A DNA stretch of 64,000 nt from Sphingobacterium corticibacterium (GTDB lineage: Bacteria; Bacteroidota; Bacteroidia; Sphingobacteriales; Sphingobacteriaceae), in contig NZ_SGIT01000001.1 in the NCBI RefSeq assembly GCF_004208525.1, forward strand, positions 124,001 to 188,000, in the 5' to 3' direction. A program made the translations under genes and the position numbers. The first letter of the stretch is position 1, and the number at the start of each line of letters is the position of its first letter. Of the stretch, positions 8,657 through 16,513 are shown in pieces. Below the pieces are notes generated by a model. That model saw nothing but the letters and a program-made list of their open reading frames with translations. It ran no database searches and had not been told where the DNA came from.

Positions 8657-8755
8657 ATATGGCTCCATGTAACAGTTATTTGTAGATGTTTGATAATTTA
8701 TTTTGTTGATTATTAGTGTTTTGAGATATTTTATCATTTTTCTTTAGTTTTTTGT

Positions 8756-8782
8756 CTACTGCGTATAACGGCTGCGTAGTAG
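8756..8782. promoter_or_regulatory. Second TGCGTA cluster, candidate WYL operator for the RNA/slipin/rtcB side
   Basis: Two direct TGCGTA half-sites (8760-8765 and 8773-8778) lie within an outer inverted repeat CTACT (8756-8760) / AGTAG (8778-8782). They sit just upstream of a near-consensus -7 box, CATCTTTG (8789-8796), which has no proper -33 TTG. That arrangement fits an activator-dependent promoter reading toward the tRNA-like region. Inferred. Confidence 0.4.
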
Positions 8783-8985
8783 TGTCTGCATCTTTGTGAT
8801 GTCAGGTATGACAATCGTTCTTTGATGAAAAATAAGCATAAAGCTTTAAAGATATGTGTCGTGAGGCGCAAAGATACCTCTTGATTAGAAATAGCGTCCT
8901 AGTCTCCTGTTTCGGTATAGCAGGATAGTGTTGGTTCAGTAGAATTCAATATGCTGACAAAATGGATAGTCTTGAGGTGCAGATT

Positions 8986-9050
8986 GCTAGGGTCGTAGGT
9001 TCGAATCCTACTCTCGATTTATCGAGATAGCTCAAAAGGTAGAGCATAGC
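8986..9050 (+). ncRNA. Circularly permuted tRNA-like module 1 (Y-RNA-like)
   Basis: In order: GCTA (8986-8989), a 5-base variable-like segment ending in C (8990-8994), a T-arm with 5-bp stem and TTCGAAT loop (8995-9011), a 7-bp acceptor-like stem TCTCGAT/ATCGAGA closed by TT (9012-9027), T-A like tRNA positions 8-9, a 4-bp D-arm GCTC/GAGC with loop AAAAGGTA (9030-9045), one A like position 26, then TAGC (9047-9050), which pairs with 8986-8989 like an anticodon stem. Every spacing equals that of a tRNA, but the order is permuted, as in the tRNA-like domain of bacterial Y RNAs (YrlA). It cannot be an ordinary tRNA: there is no anticodon loop and no free acceptor end. Expression and exact ends are unknown. 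Confidence 0.75.
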
Positions 9051-9057
9051 TACTTAG

Positions 9058-9119
9058 GAGGGTTCGAATCCCTCGCTCATCCATCACATGAGTCCATCGG
9101 TTGGAGGAACGAAAGTTCC
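9058..9119 (+). ncRNA. tRNA-like module 2, tandem to module 1
   Basis: T-arm GAGGG-TTCGAAT-CCCTC (9058-9074), acceptor-like stem GCTCAT/ATGAGT (6 bp with one G-T, 7-base loop, 9075-9093), a short D-arm-like TCC/GGA stem with GG in its loop (9093-9105), then a 5-bp hairpin GGAAC-GAAA-GTTCC with a GNRA tetraloop (9106-9119). The element order repeats module 1, but here the anticodon-position helix is a closed hairpin. The two modules are separated by 7 bases, so they may form one transcript. The third-party partner (Ro60, RtcB or slipin) is unknown. Confidence 0.6.
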
Positions 9120-9442
9120 ATTGGTTAAGTTTAGGCTTTCTTTCAAAAAGTCACGTTTTAAGCTTTTCGTCTTTTGTTCGGTTGCCTGTTGTTTTTCGTC
9201 TTTTAGTTAATGGAGATACCTCGATAGACTTAGCACGAGAGGCAGGAAGCGACAATTGTAACCTTACTTCGCAATTTAAAACAAATGTCTTGGGAGGTAA
9301 AGTCAAAAATCCAGATGTAAGACATTGCTGGATATGTCTTTACAAACAAACCATTCCTTTTAAGTTCCGTTGGGAAACAATGAACGAAACACGGAGAGCT
9401 TATTTGAAAAAGTAAATACTGTAAAACAAAATAATAGAAATC

Positions 9443-10537
9443 ATGAAAAAAATAACAGTAAATGTAAATCAAGTCGGTTTGGTTGTTAAAAAAAACGCGG
9501 TGATACGTGTATTAACGGCCGGTAAATACTGGTTGGGATTTGGAGAAAAAATAGAAATCTACGATATGTCTAAAGCTTTCCAGGCACCGCACGATATTGA
9601 TGTGTTGTTGCTGGTAGAGGGTTTCAAGGATTTCGTGGAGATAGTAGAAGTAGCAGATAACGCCTTGTGCATCATGTATGTCAATAACAATTTTAACAAA
9701 GTATTGCCTGCGGGTCGTCATATATACTGGAAAGGTCTACAAAATTACCGTTTCCAAATGGAGGATATTTCAACGATAGAAATATCACCTGCGGTGAGCC
9801 GAGAATTGTTGGAGAAGCAAACATTAGCGTATTATGTGCGTCAATACAAATTGGAACCGTCCGAGAAAGGATTGTTGTTTGTGGATGGAATCTTTGTAAA
9901 GGTATTGAACGCCGGAACGTACTATTGGTGGAAAAATGCGACCACTATTTCCGTAAGCAAAGCAGATATGCGGGTGGTGACCTTGGAGGTTTCCGGACAG
10001 GAAATCCTAACAAAAGATAAAGCACAAATCCGTGTCAATTTTTCTGTGCAATATCAAGTGAATGACATCGTGAAAGCATTGTTGGAAAATAAAGATTACG
10101 AAAAGCAATTGTATACGTTGATGCAATTGGTGTTGCGTAGGTATATCGGTCAAATGACATTGGATGAATTGATGGAAAACAAATCCGAAATATCCAGATA
10201 CGTCATTGAGGTTACTGCTGAAGATGTGAAAGCATTGGGTTTAGTGATGTGGAATTGCGGTGTGAAGGACATTATCCTGCCAGGTGATGTGCGCGACATT
10301 ATGAATCAGGTATTGATTGCTGAAAAACGGGCACAGGCCAATATCATTACACGTCGGGAGGAAACAGCCTCGACCAGAAGTTTGTTGAATACTGCAAAGC
10401 TGATGGAAGAAAATGCCATGTTATTCAAATTGAAGGAAATGGAATATGTGGAGAAGATCGCGGAGAAAATTAATAATATTTCCGTATCCGGCAACGGACA
10501 AATCGTCGATCAGTTGAAACAATTGTTTTTGAAATAA
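9443..10537 (+). CDS. Slipin / SPFH (band 7) family protein, soluble form
   Basis: 364 residues. There are two related beta-rich repeats at the N-terminus (VNQVGLVVKKNAVIRVLTAGKYWLG and EPSEKGLLFVDGIFVKVLNAGTYYWW), then an SPFH domain (about 165-300) and a helical C-terminus. Slipins normally have an N-terminal membrane hairpin; none is visible, so this form is probably peripheral or soluble. SPFH proteins form ring or cage oligomers. Slipin-RtcB pairing is a recurrent bacterial arrangement in RNA-repair neighbourhoods, and rtcB follows here after 125 bases. The upstream tRNA-like RNAs and WYL regulator fit a regulated RNA-damage response. The molecular role of slipin is unknown. Confidence 0.85.
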   Translation: MKKITVNVNQVGLVVKKNAVIRVLTAGKYWLGFGEKIEIYDMSKAFQAPHDIDVLLLVEGFKDFVEIVEVADNALCIMYVNNNFNKVLPAGRHIYWKGLQNYRFQMEDISTIEISPAVSRELLEKQTLAYYVRQYKLEPSEKGLLFVDGIFVKVLNAGTYYWWKNATTISVSKADMRVVTLEVSGQEILTKDKAQIRVNFSVQYQVNDIVKALLENKDYEKQLYTLMQLVLRRYIGQMTLDELMENKSEISRYVIEVTAEDVKALGLVMWNCGVKDIILPGDVRDIMNQVLIAEKRAQANIITRREETASTRSLLNTAKLMEENAMLFKLKEMEYVEKIAEKINNISVSGNGQIVDQLKQLFLK

Positions 10538-10557
10538 ACGTTAATTAATAAAGAGGT

Positions 10558-10593
10558 GCAAGGGGTAACGGAAAGAGGCTTGTTACTCCTTGC
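10558..10593 (+). other. Strong hairpin between slipin and rtcB
   Basis: A 12-bp stem: 10558-10569 pairs with 10582-10593 including one G-T pair, with a 12-base loop. No T-run follows, so it is not a terminator. It could protect, process or attenuate the dicistronic mRNA and set the slipin:RtcB ratio. Confidence 0.55.
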
Positions 10594-10662
10594 TTTAGGA
10601 AATGGTATGATAATAGGTGTGTCTTGATACATTAATGAGATTACACGATAACAATAAGAAAA

Positions 10663-12084
10663 ATGGAAAACAAAAGAATTAATGGCAATGATTTGATTGC
10701 TTTGGGATATAAAGAAAATCATGCAATGGGTGTTGCATTGAAAATTAACAAAAAGAGATTAGGTTTTACGCGAGAACAAATGTTGGTTAACTTCAAGAAT
10801 GTGCTCGAAAATCCGGAATTGTATATAGAGGATGCTGTTTTTAAACCACTGGCTGAGATTTTATTGAAAATTGACATCATCGAAAAAGAAACGATTTCTT
10901 TGAAAGAACAACCCGATGCTTATATAGTATACGGAGAAGAAAACATTGAGGACGGTGCTAAAAAGCAAATGAATGTAGCAATGAAGCTGCCGGTTACTGT
11001 GGCAGGGGCATTGATGCCGGATGCACATCAAGGTTATGGTTTGCCGATAGGAGGCGTATTGGCAACAAAAAATGCTGTTATTCCTTACGGGGTAGGGGTA
11101 GATATTGGATGTCGAATGGCGTTGTCTGTGTTTGATTTGCCGGCTTCCTATCTGGAAGATCATTCCGATAAGCTGAAAGACATTTTAATGCAAAAAACAC
11201 GTTTTGGTGCAGGACATGGTTACTTGAAACATGAAAGGGTAGATCATGAAGTTTTAGAGAACTCGTTGTTTGAAACGCATGATTTTATCCGTGTGTTAAA
11301 GGATAAGGCCTGGACACAGTTGGGATCTTCCGGCGGAGGAAATCACTTTGTGGAATTTGGGGTGATGGAGTTTACCAAAGCAGACGAGGTATTGGGTGTG
11401 GAAAAAGGTAAATACTTAGCATTACTGACACATTCGGGTTCTCGAGGATTAGGCGCGACGATTGCGGCACACTATACAAAATTGGCGAAGGAACTATGTA
11501 AACTTCCTTATGAAGCTCAAAACTTAGCCTATTTAGATTTGGATACCGCCGAGGGTCAAGAATACTGGTTGGCGATGAATTTGGCGGGTGATTATGCTTC
11601 CGCTTGCCATCAAGTCATCCATGATAAAATTAAAATAGCCCTGAGGGCTGAATTGCTGGCTAAAGTAGAAAATCACCATAATTTTGCGTGGAAGGAGCAA
11701 TTTAATGGTGAAGAAGTAATCGTTCATCGTAAAGGAGCCACACCGGCAAGCAAAGATGTAATGGGGATCATTCCAGGTTCTATGGCTACACCGGGCTTTT
11801 TGGTACGTGGAAAAGGAGAGGAATCTGCCATTAACTCGGCATCGCATGGTGCAGGGCGTTTGATGAGCCGTACACAGGCCATTAAAACATTGTCATCAAC
11901 AGATCTAAGAGCAATGCTGGAAGATAATGGTATTACATTGCTTGGTGCAGGAATGGACGAAGCTCCGATGGCGTATAAAGATATTCATACTGTCATGGCA
12001 GCACAAGCAGACTTAGTGGATGTTGTAGCAACTTTTTTGCCGAAAATTGTGCGTATGGCAGATGACGGTTCTAGAGAGGATTAA
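10663..12084 (+). CDS. rtcB: RNA-splicing ligase RtcB
   Basis: 473 residues, full length. Family residues are visible: DAHQGYG (Asp120, His122), metal-binding Cys150 in VDIGCR, GGGNHFVEFG (Asn227, His228), THSGSRGLG (His257), HRKGATPA (His355) and the guanylated His395 in SASHGAGR. RtcB seals RNA ends bearing 2',3'-cyclic phosphate or 3'-phosphate to 5'-OH ends, using GTP and Mn2+. It repairs ribotoxin-cleaved tRNA or rRNA. It is downstream of slipin and the tRNA-like RNAs, and apparently WYL-controlled. A paralog with aligned active-site positions lies at 60282. No archease or RtcA gene is present here. Confidence 0.95.
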   Translation: MENKRINGNDLIALGYKENHAMGVALKINKKRLGFTREQMLVNFKNVLENPELYIEDAVFKPLAEILLKIDIIEKETISLKEQPDAYIVYGEENIEDGAKKQMNVAMKLPVTVAGALMPDAHQGYGLPIGGVLATKNAVIPYGVGVDIGCRMALSVFDLPASYLEDHSDKLKDILMQKTRFGAGHGYLKHERVDHEVLENSLFETHDFIRVLKDKAWTQLGSSGGGNHFVEFGVMEFTKADEVLGVEKGKYLALLTHSGSRGLGATIAAHYTKLAKELCKLPYEAQNLAYLDLDTAEGQEYWLAMNLAGDYASACHQVIHDKIKIALRAELLAKVENHHNFAWKEQFNGEEVIVHRKGATPASKDVMGIIPGSMATPGFLVRGKGEESAINSASHGAGRLMSRTQAIKTLSSTDLRAMLEDNGITLLGAGMDEAPMAYKDIHTVMAAQADLVDVVATFLPKIVRMADDGSRED

Positions 12085-12230
12085 CAGCGATCGCTAAAAA
12101 TAATACGAAATCTATAGGTTTTTCGTCGATATGGTTTATTTTTATTGATGAGGATTGCTTTCAGAGGATGAATTGGAAGTCGGTTATCTGAAAATGAGCA
12201 AACTAATATAATTTATTGCTAAACGATTTG

Positions 12231-12545
12231 TTACAAAGTATTTGTATTAGTTTTATTGGATTTAAAACGTAATCCTGCTTCTTCCAATGCTTTTTGGAAG
12301 ACAGGTAAAGAAGCTTTTCCGATACCGTGCAATGCGAGAATTTCTTTTTCTGTATGATTTGCTAATTTTTCAATAGTATCAATACCATAATGTAACAAAG
12401 CATTTTTCGCAGGGTTACTCAATAAAGCAAGGAAACCCAATGCCGGCTCTTTCATTTTTTCACAAATAGGGCAAGTAGGGCAGTCGCTACTTTTGTAGTA
12501 TTTGTGTCCTTGTTTACAGGTTCGGAGTGTTTTAGGTGTTGCCAT
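12231..12545 (-). CDS. Zinc-ribbon plus helix-hairpin-helix (RNAP alpha-CTD-like) protein
   Basis: 104 residues. The N-terminal part has a CPTCPIC cysteine cluster plus an upstream Cys/His (KTLRTCKQGHKYY), probably a small zinc ribbon. The C-terminal ~55 residues resemble the RNA polymerase alpha C-terminal HhH domain (LLHYGIDTIEKLANHTEKEILALHGIGKASL). Free-standing versions are common in Bacteroidota and presumed to bind nucleic acid. It ends 146 bases from rtcB on the opposite strand, so there is no operon link. Function unknown. Confidence 0.7.
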   Translation of the reverse strand: MATPKTLRTCKQGHKYYKSSDCPTCPICEKMKEPALGFLALLSNPAKNALLHYGIDTIEKLANHTEKEILALHGIGKASLPVFQKALEEAGLRFKSNKTNTNTL

Positions 12546-12792
12546 TTTTTAGATGTTCCATTTGACTTTTTTGCCTTGCTTCAAACTCTTTTTTGTGGAA
12601 AAACCAATAACAAATTAAAGAATATCTTTTTTTTATTTGCTTTTCATAGGACAAGAAATAAAAATCTTATTGAAGGTATCTTGTCCCTTCTCGAATCGAA
12701 TCCTTCTAAACCCTTCTGTTCTCATCCGTCGGGTGGTGTTTATAGAAAAGCTCTAGAAATAAAAAAGCTCCAATCTTTTGATTGAAGCTACG

Positions 12793-12877
12793 CGGAGAGT
12801 GAGGGATTCGAACCCCCGAACCTGTGACAGTTAACGGTTTTCAAGACCGCCGCATTCGACCACTCTGCCAACTCTCC
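12793..12877 (-). tRNA. tRNA-Ser (anticodon TGA)
   Basis: 85 bases on the minus strand. Acceptor GGAGAGT/ACTCTCC, discriminator G, long variable arm typical of class II serine tRNA, anticodon loop CTTGAAA giving TGA, and T-loop TTCGAAT. CCA is not encoded. Confidence 0.95.
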
Positions 12878-13034
12878 GCGACAAAAGTAGAAATTCCAAG
12901 CCGCTTCGCGAAACTTATTTTAACCTTCGTATATTACTCCTTGAAAATGAGGTGGATTATTTTTTTAGGCGTATCTCTATAGGGATATTTCCGTTTGCCA
13001 ATGAAAAATAAATCTACTATTTTCACTGCGAAAT

Positions 13035-13886
13035 ATGGCAAAATATAAGAAACCTGTTAGAAGGGGAGCTAAAGCAAATGATGCGGAACGTAAGAAATAT
13101 TTAATTTGGAGCATAGTTGTGCCACTATGTATATTGATTGGCTTTGCCCTTTTATATTATAGAACGGATTTTTCTTATACATTAAAAAGCTGGGTTTTAC
13201 CGGAGGAATCGCCGGACACGCATACAACCAGCGAACATGAAAAACGCAATAGGAAGTTGATGGAAGACCATGATAGCTATGTGTATGGTATCGATATATC
13301 CCAATACCAAGGCGATATTAGTTGGATAGATATCAATACCATATATGATCAAATACCGATCGACTTTGTGTTTATTCGTGCCACAATGGGAGAGAAGGCA
13401 ACGGATAAATGTTTCGCAGTGAACTGGAAAGCAGCGCAAAGTAGAACAAAATTACGAGGTGCTTATCACTATTTCCGGCCAAATGAAAACTCCATTCGCC
13501 AGGCACGTAACTTTATCAGCGTCGTCAAACTGAGACCCGGCGATATGCCCCCCGTTTTGGATATTGAGGAGCGTCCTCGAAAACAACCGATGGATTCCCT
13601 AAAAGTGGGATTAAAGAGGTGGCTGAATGCGGTAGAAAAACATTACGGAATCCAACCCATTATCTATTCCGGAGATAGCTATTTCACAGATTTTTTAGAA
13701 AAGGAATTTTCGGATTATGTGTTGTGGATAGCGAATTATAATTTTTGGGTGAATAAGCCCAAAAAACATTGGGACTTTTGGCAATTCTCCGAACGCGGCT
13801 ACGTACGGGGCATAAAAGGCTATGTAGACTTGAACATGTTTAAGGGGAGTATCGAAGAGTTAGAAGAACTAACTCTTCCTTATTAA
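13035..13886 (+). CDS. GH25 family lysozyme, membrane anchored
   Basis: 283 residues. A basic N-terminus and one membrane segment (about 26-45) are followed by a short linker and a GH25 muramidase domain from about residue 82: GIDISQYQG, the catalytic VLDIEE acidic pair, and the C-terminal WQFSERGYVRGIKGYVDLNMF. GH25 enzymes cleave the beta-1,4 bond of peptidoglycan MurNAc-GlcNAc. The domain would face the periplasm, suggesting a role in wall remodelling. Its stop overlaps the convergent CNNM gene by 4 bases. Confidence 0.9.
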   Translation: MAKYKKPVRRGAKANDAERKKYLIWSIVVPLCILIGFALLYYRTDFSYTLKSWVLPEESPDTHTTSEHEKRNRKLMEDHDSYVYGIDISQYQGDISWIDINTIYDQIPIDFVFIRATMGEKATDKCFAVNWKAAQSRTKLRGAYHYFRPNENSIRQARNFISVVKLRPGDMPPVLDIEERPRKQPMDSLKVGLKRWLNAVEKHYGIQPIIYSGDSYFTDFLEKEFSDYVLWIANYNFWVNKPKKHWDFWQFSERGYVRGIKGYVDLNMFKGSIEELEELTLPY

Positions 13887-15208
13887 TCCTCGTTTTCGTT
13901 GATGTGGTTTGTTAAAATAGAAGGAATATTCACGAGAACCTTGTCTATTCGGTGGCCGTCCATATCAATGACTTCCAGTTTATAGTCTTTAAAGTGGATA
14001 AATTCTCCTTCTTCCGGCACATGATCTAAGGTAAGGAATACCAATCCGCCTAAAGTAGTGATGTTAGAGATATCATCTTCCTCTTCTTCGCTTAACTCGA
14101 TTTGGAAAAAATCCAAAAAATCATCCAGCTGTGTTCTGCCATCAATAATATAGGAGCCGTCTTCGCGTTTGCGGATAGTGCTATCTGAACGTTCTTCTCC
14201 GTTATTCATGTCGCCGAAAAGCTGACGTACAATGTCTTTTATAGACACAATGCCCTGCGGAATACCATATTCGTCAATCACGACGGCTAATTGTGCTTTG
14301 CCGCTCCTTAGCGTGTTTAGAATGTTATAAGCTGATGTATTTTCGTTAACAAATGGAATGGGTTTTACCAGTGCCCGCAAGTCTATAGGCTTATTGTCGA
14401 TATATTTTTTTAGAAAAGTTTTGACATGGATAATACCTTTTACTTGGTCGAAACTACCATCTACCACCGGGAATTCGGTATGTTCAGACTGTCGGATAAT
14501 ATTCTTATTGTCTTCAAAAGTATTTTGCAGATCCAGACAATCAATATCGGAACGGTGTACCATGAGGTTAATGGCGCGTTTATCACCCAACACGAGTAAA
14601 CGATCTACAAAATCATGTTCGAAATTCTCAATGACACCGCTGGTTACGCCTTCGTCAACCAATGCTTTGATTTCCTCTTCTGTAACGGTATTCTTCGAAA
14701 CCCTGATATTCAATAACCGAACAAGAGCGTCTGTTGAAATACTTAATAGCCAAACAAAGGGTTTAACGAATTTACTCAAAAATAGCATCGGTGTGGCGAT
14801 AATGGAGGCGTATTTCTCCGGAATGGCCATTCCTATACGCTTAGGAACAAGTTCACCAATAACGAGCGAAAGATACGTGATAGCAAGCACCACCACAACG
14901 ATGGCTACCTGTTGGCTATAGGGGGCCAGAAACGCTATTTGGTTAAATACGGTGGCGAGGTGGGTCGAAATAGTTCCACCACTAAAAAAACCGGTAAGGA
15001 TACCGATTAGGGTAATTCCAATCTGGATAGTAGATAAAAACTGATTGGGATTTTCTTTTAAATTTAAAGCTACTTGGGCAGACCTGTTATTTTTATCTGC
15101 CGCCGCCTGAAGGCGGGCCTTTCGACTTGATACAATTGCAATTTCGGAAGCAGATAATATTCCATTAAATATAATTAACACTATTATAATAATAATCTCT
15201 GTCAGCAT
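13883..15208 (-). CDS. CNNM/CorC-type transporter (DUF21, CBS pair, CorC_HlyC)
   Basis: 441 residues. The N-terminal DUF21 membrane domain (about 1-195) has four hydrophobic segments and the SASEIAIVSSRKARL motif. Two CBS domains follow (about 210-330; MVHRSDIDCLDL, LAVVIDEYGIPQGIVSIKDIV), then a CorC_HlyC domain at the C-terminus (GSYIIDGRTQLDDFLDFF). Annotated as hemolysin-like in many genomes, the family is linked to Mg2+ or Co2+ export. Monocistronic as far as can be seen. Confidence 0.9.
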   Translation of the reverse strand: MLTEIIIIIVLIIFNGILSASEIAIVSSRKARLQAAADKNNRSAQVALNLKENPNQFLSTIQIGITLIGILTGFFSGGTISTHLATVFNQIAFLAPYSQQVAIVVVVLAITYLSLVIGELVPKRIGMAIPEKYASIIATPMLFLSKFVKPFVWLLSISTDALVRLLNIRVSKNTVTEEEIKALVDEGVTSGVIENFEHDFVDRLLVLGDKRAINLMVHRSDIDCLDLQNTFEDNKNIIRQSEHTEFPVVDGSFDQVKGIIHVKTFLKKYIDNKPIDLRALVKPIPFVNENTSAYNILNTLRSGKAQLAVVIDEYGIPQGIVSIKDIVRQLFGDMNNGEERSDSTIRKREDGSYIIDGRTQLDDFLDFFQIELSEEEEDDISNITTLGGLVFLTLDHVPEEGEFIHFKDYKLEVIDMDGHRIDKVLVNIPSILTNHINENED

Positions 15209-15396
15209 AAAGCTTGTTTTATGCTCTAAAATACGAATTCTTTTCCAGCGTTGTATATTCTAGCGAAAAAAATCAGGAAATGCGATATTTCGAAAAAGAG
15301 CAAACGTTTGCTTTGATACCAAGCTTTTATTTATTGATTTATTTATAGATATTGCCAACGTTTAACATTTTTTATGTTAAATTTTTTAAATTTCCA

Positions 15397-16500
15397 ATGT
15401 CTGAATTAAATAATAATAATATTTTAAGCGCTGCATCTCATTTTGATATAGAAGGAGATATCATGTATATTGAACGTTTTGGATCAGGGCATATCAATGA
15501 TACTTACCGGGTGAAAACAGCTGTTCGAAGTTATCTGTTTCAGCGAATTAATGATCAGGTTTTTACGGATGTAGCAGGATTGATGGAAAATACCCGAGTC
15601 GTGTTGCACCATCTGAAACAGAAATTAGCACATCTCGGGCGAGAAAAAGTAGAGAAATCCACGTTAACACTAATACCGACCGACGAGGGGAAATGGTATT
15701 ATCAAGATGAAAGCGATTGCTTTTGGCGGATGCTTATCTTGTTGGAAGGAACTAAAAGTTACGATATTGTAGAAACAGAAGCACAAGCATATGCGGGAGG
15801 AAAGGCGTTTGGTGAGTTTCAAAAACAGCTATCCGATCTTGAGCCAGGCAAATTGGTGGAGATCTTACCTAATTTTCATAACATCGATTTCCGGATGGGT
15901 AATTTGCGTAACGCTATAAAAGATAATGTTGCAGGTCGTGTCGAAGAAGTACAAGATATACTGCATTATATATTGCAGCGGGAAGAACGGATGCGTACCA
16001 TTTTATGGATGGGGAACAATGGGGATTTGCCTTTACGTATTACGCATAACGATACGAAATTCAATAATGTTTTGCTGGATGAACATGATCGTGTACAGTG
16101 TGTAATTGATTTAGATACCGTAATGCCGGGGTATGTAGCCTACGATTTTGGGGACGCTATTCGCACCATTATCAATTCGGCAGCAGAGGATGAACCGGAT
16201 ACGTCGAAAATAATATTGAATATTCCGTTATTTAGAGCCTATGCGCAAGGATATATGAGCGAAGCCAGCGTTTTTTTAACGGAAAAGGAGATGACATCGT
16301 TACTCCATGGCGTATTTTTGCTGCCTTTTATGCAGGCGGTTCGTTTTCTGACGGATTATTTAAATGGAGATACCTATTATAAGATACATTATCCTACACA
16401 TAATTTGGTTAGGACGAGAGCACAGCTTAAATTAGTGCAAGAAATGGAATTGTATCAAGAGGAGCTTACTACTATCTTGGAAGAAAGTGTTCATGTATAA
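15397..16500 (+). CDS. Phosphotransferase-family sugar kinase (NahK-like)
   Basis: 367 residues from the ATG at 15397 (MSELNNNN); a TTG 45 bases upstream is less likely. The aminoglycoside-phosphotransferase/choline-kinase fold is shown by the Brenner-like motif ITHNDTKFNNVLLD and the metal-binding VIDLDTVMPG downstream. Sequence style matches Bacteroidota proteins related to N-acetylhexosamine 1-kinase, which phosphorylates GlcNAc or GalNAc at C1. A CBM9-like protein gene follows after 13 bases, suggesting sugar metabolism. The substrate is not certain. Confidence 0.75.
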   Translation: MSELNNNNILSAASHFDIEGDIMYIERFGSGHINDTYRVKTAVRSYLFQRINDQVFTDVAGLMENTRVVLHHLKQKLAHLGREKVEKSTLTLIPTDEGKWYYQDESDCFWRMLILLEGTKSYDIVETEAQAYAGGKAFGEFQKQLSDLEPGKLVEILPNFHNIDFRMGNLRNAIKDNVAGRVEEVQDILHYILQREERMRTILWMGNNGDLPLRITHNDTKFNNVLLDEHDRVQCVIDLDTVMPGYVAYDFGDAIRTIINSAAEDEPDTSKIILNIPLFRAYAQGYMSEASVFLTEKEMTSLLHGVFLLPFMQAVRFLTDYLNGDTYYKIHYPTHNLVRTRAQLKLVQEMELYQEELTTILEESVHV

Positions 16501-16513
16501 AAATTAAAAACGG

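Larger units (their letters stand above)
8586..9442. other. 857 bp divergent intergenic region of the WYL / slipin-rtcB locus
   Basis: No convincing protein gene. It contains, left to right: the WYL promoter and operator, a second operator cluster, a weak -7 box, a GAGG/CCTC hairpin (8863-8880), a TCCTG/CAGGA hairpin (8905-8925), the two tRNA-like modules, and a leader of about 320 bases before slipin. The leader has an 8-bp inverted repeat AATGTCTT/AAGACATT (9284-9291, 9319-9326), and AGATACCTC is repeated at 8872-8880 and 9213-9221. A TTG-started frame (9101-9415, 104 codons) overlaps module 2 and is doubtful. Confidence 0.7.

Noticed and set aside
8986..9085. Ordinary tRNA gene(s) in the WYL-slipin spacer
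   Set aside because: Two TTCGAAT T-arms and a D-arm are present, but no reading order gives an acceptor stem with free ends plus a 7-base anticodon loop. Only the permuted fold satisfies all tRNA spacings.
12085..12100. AGCGATCGCT palindrome after rtcB as a terminator
   Set aside because: The stem is short and self-complementary with no loop or T-run; it is probably chance.
12504..12785. ORF of 93 codons on the + strand
   Set aside because: It overlaps the start of the HhH gene and low-complexity sequence before tRNA-Ser; no protein-like features.
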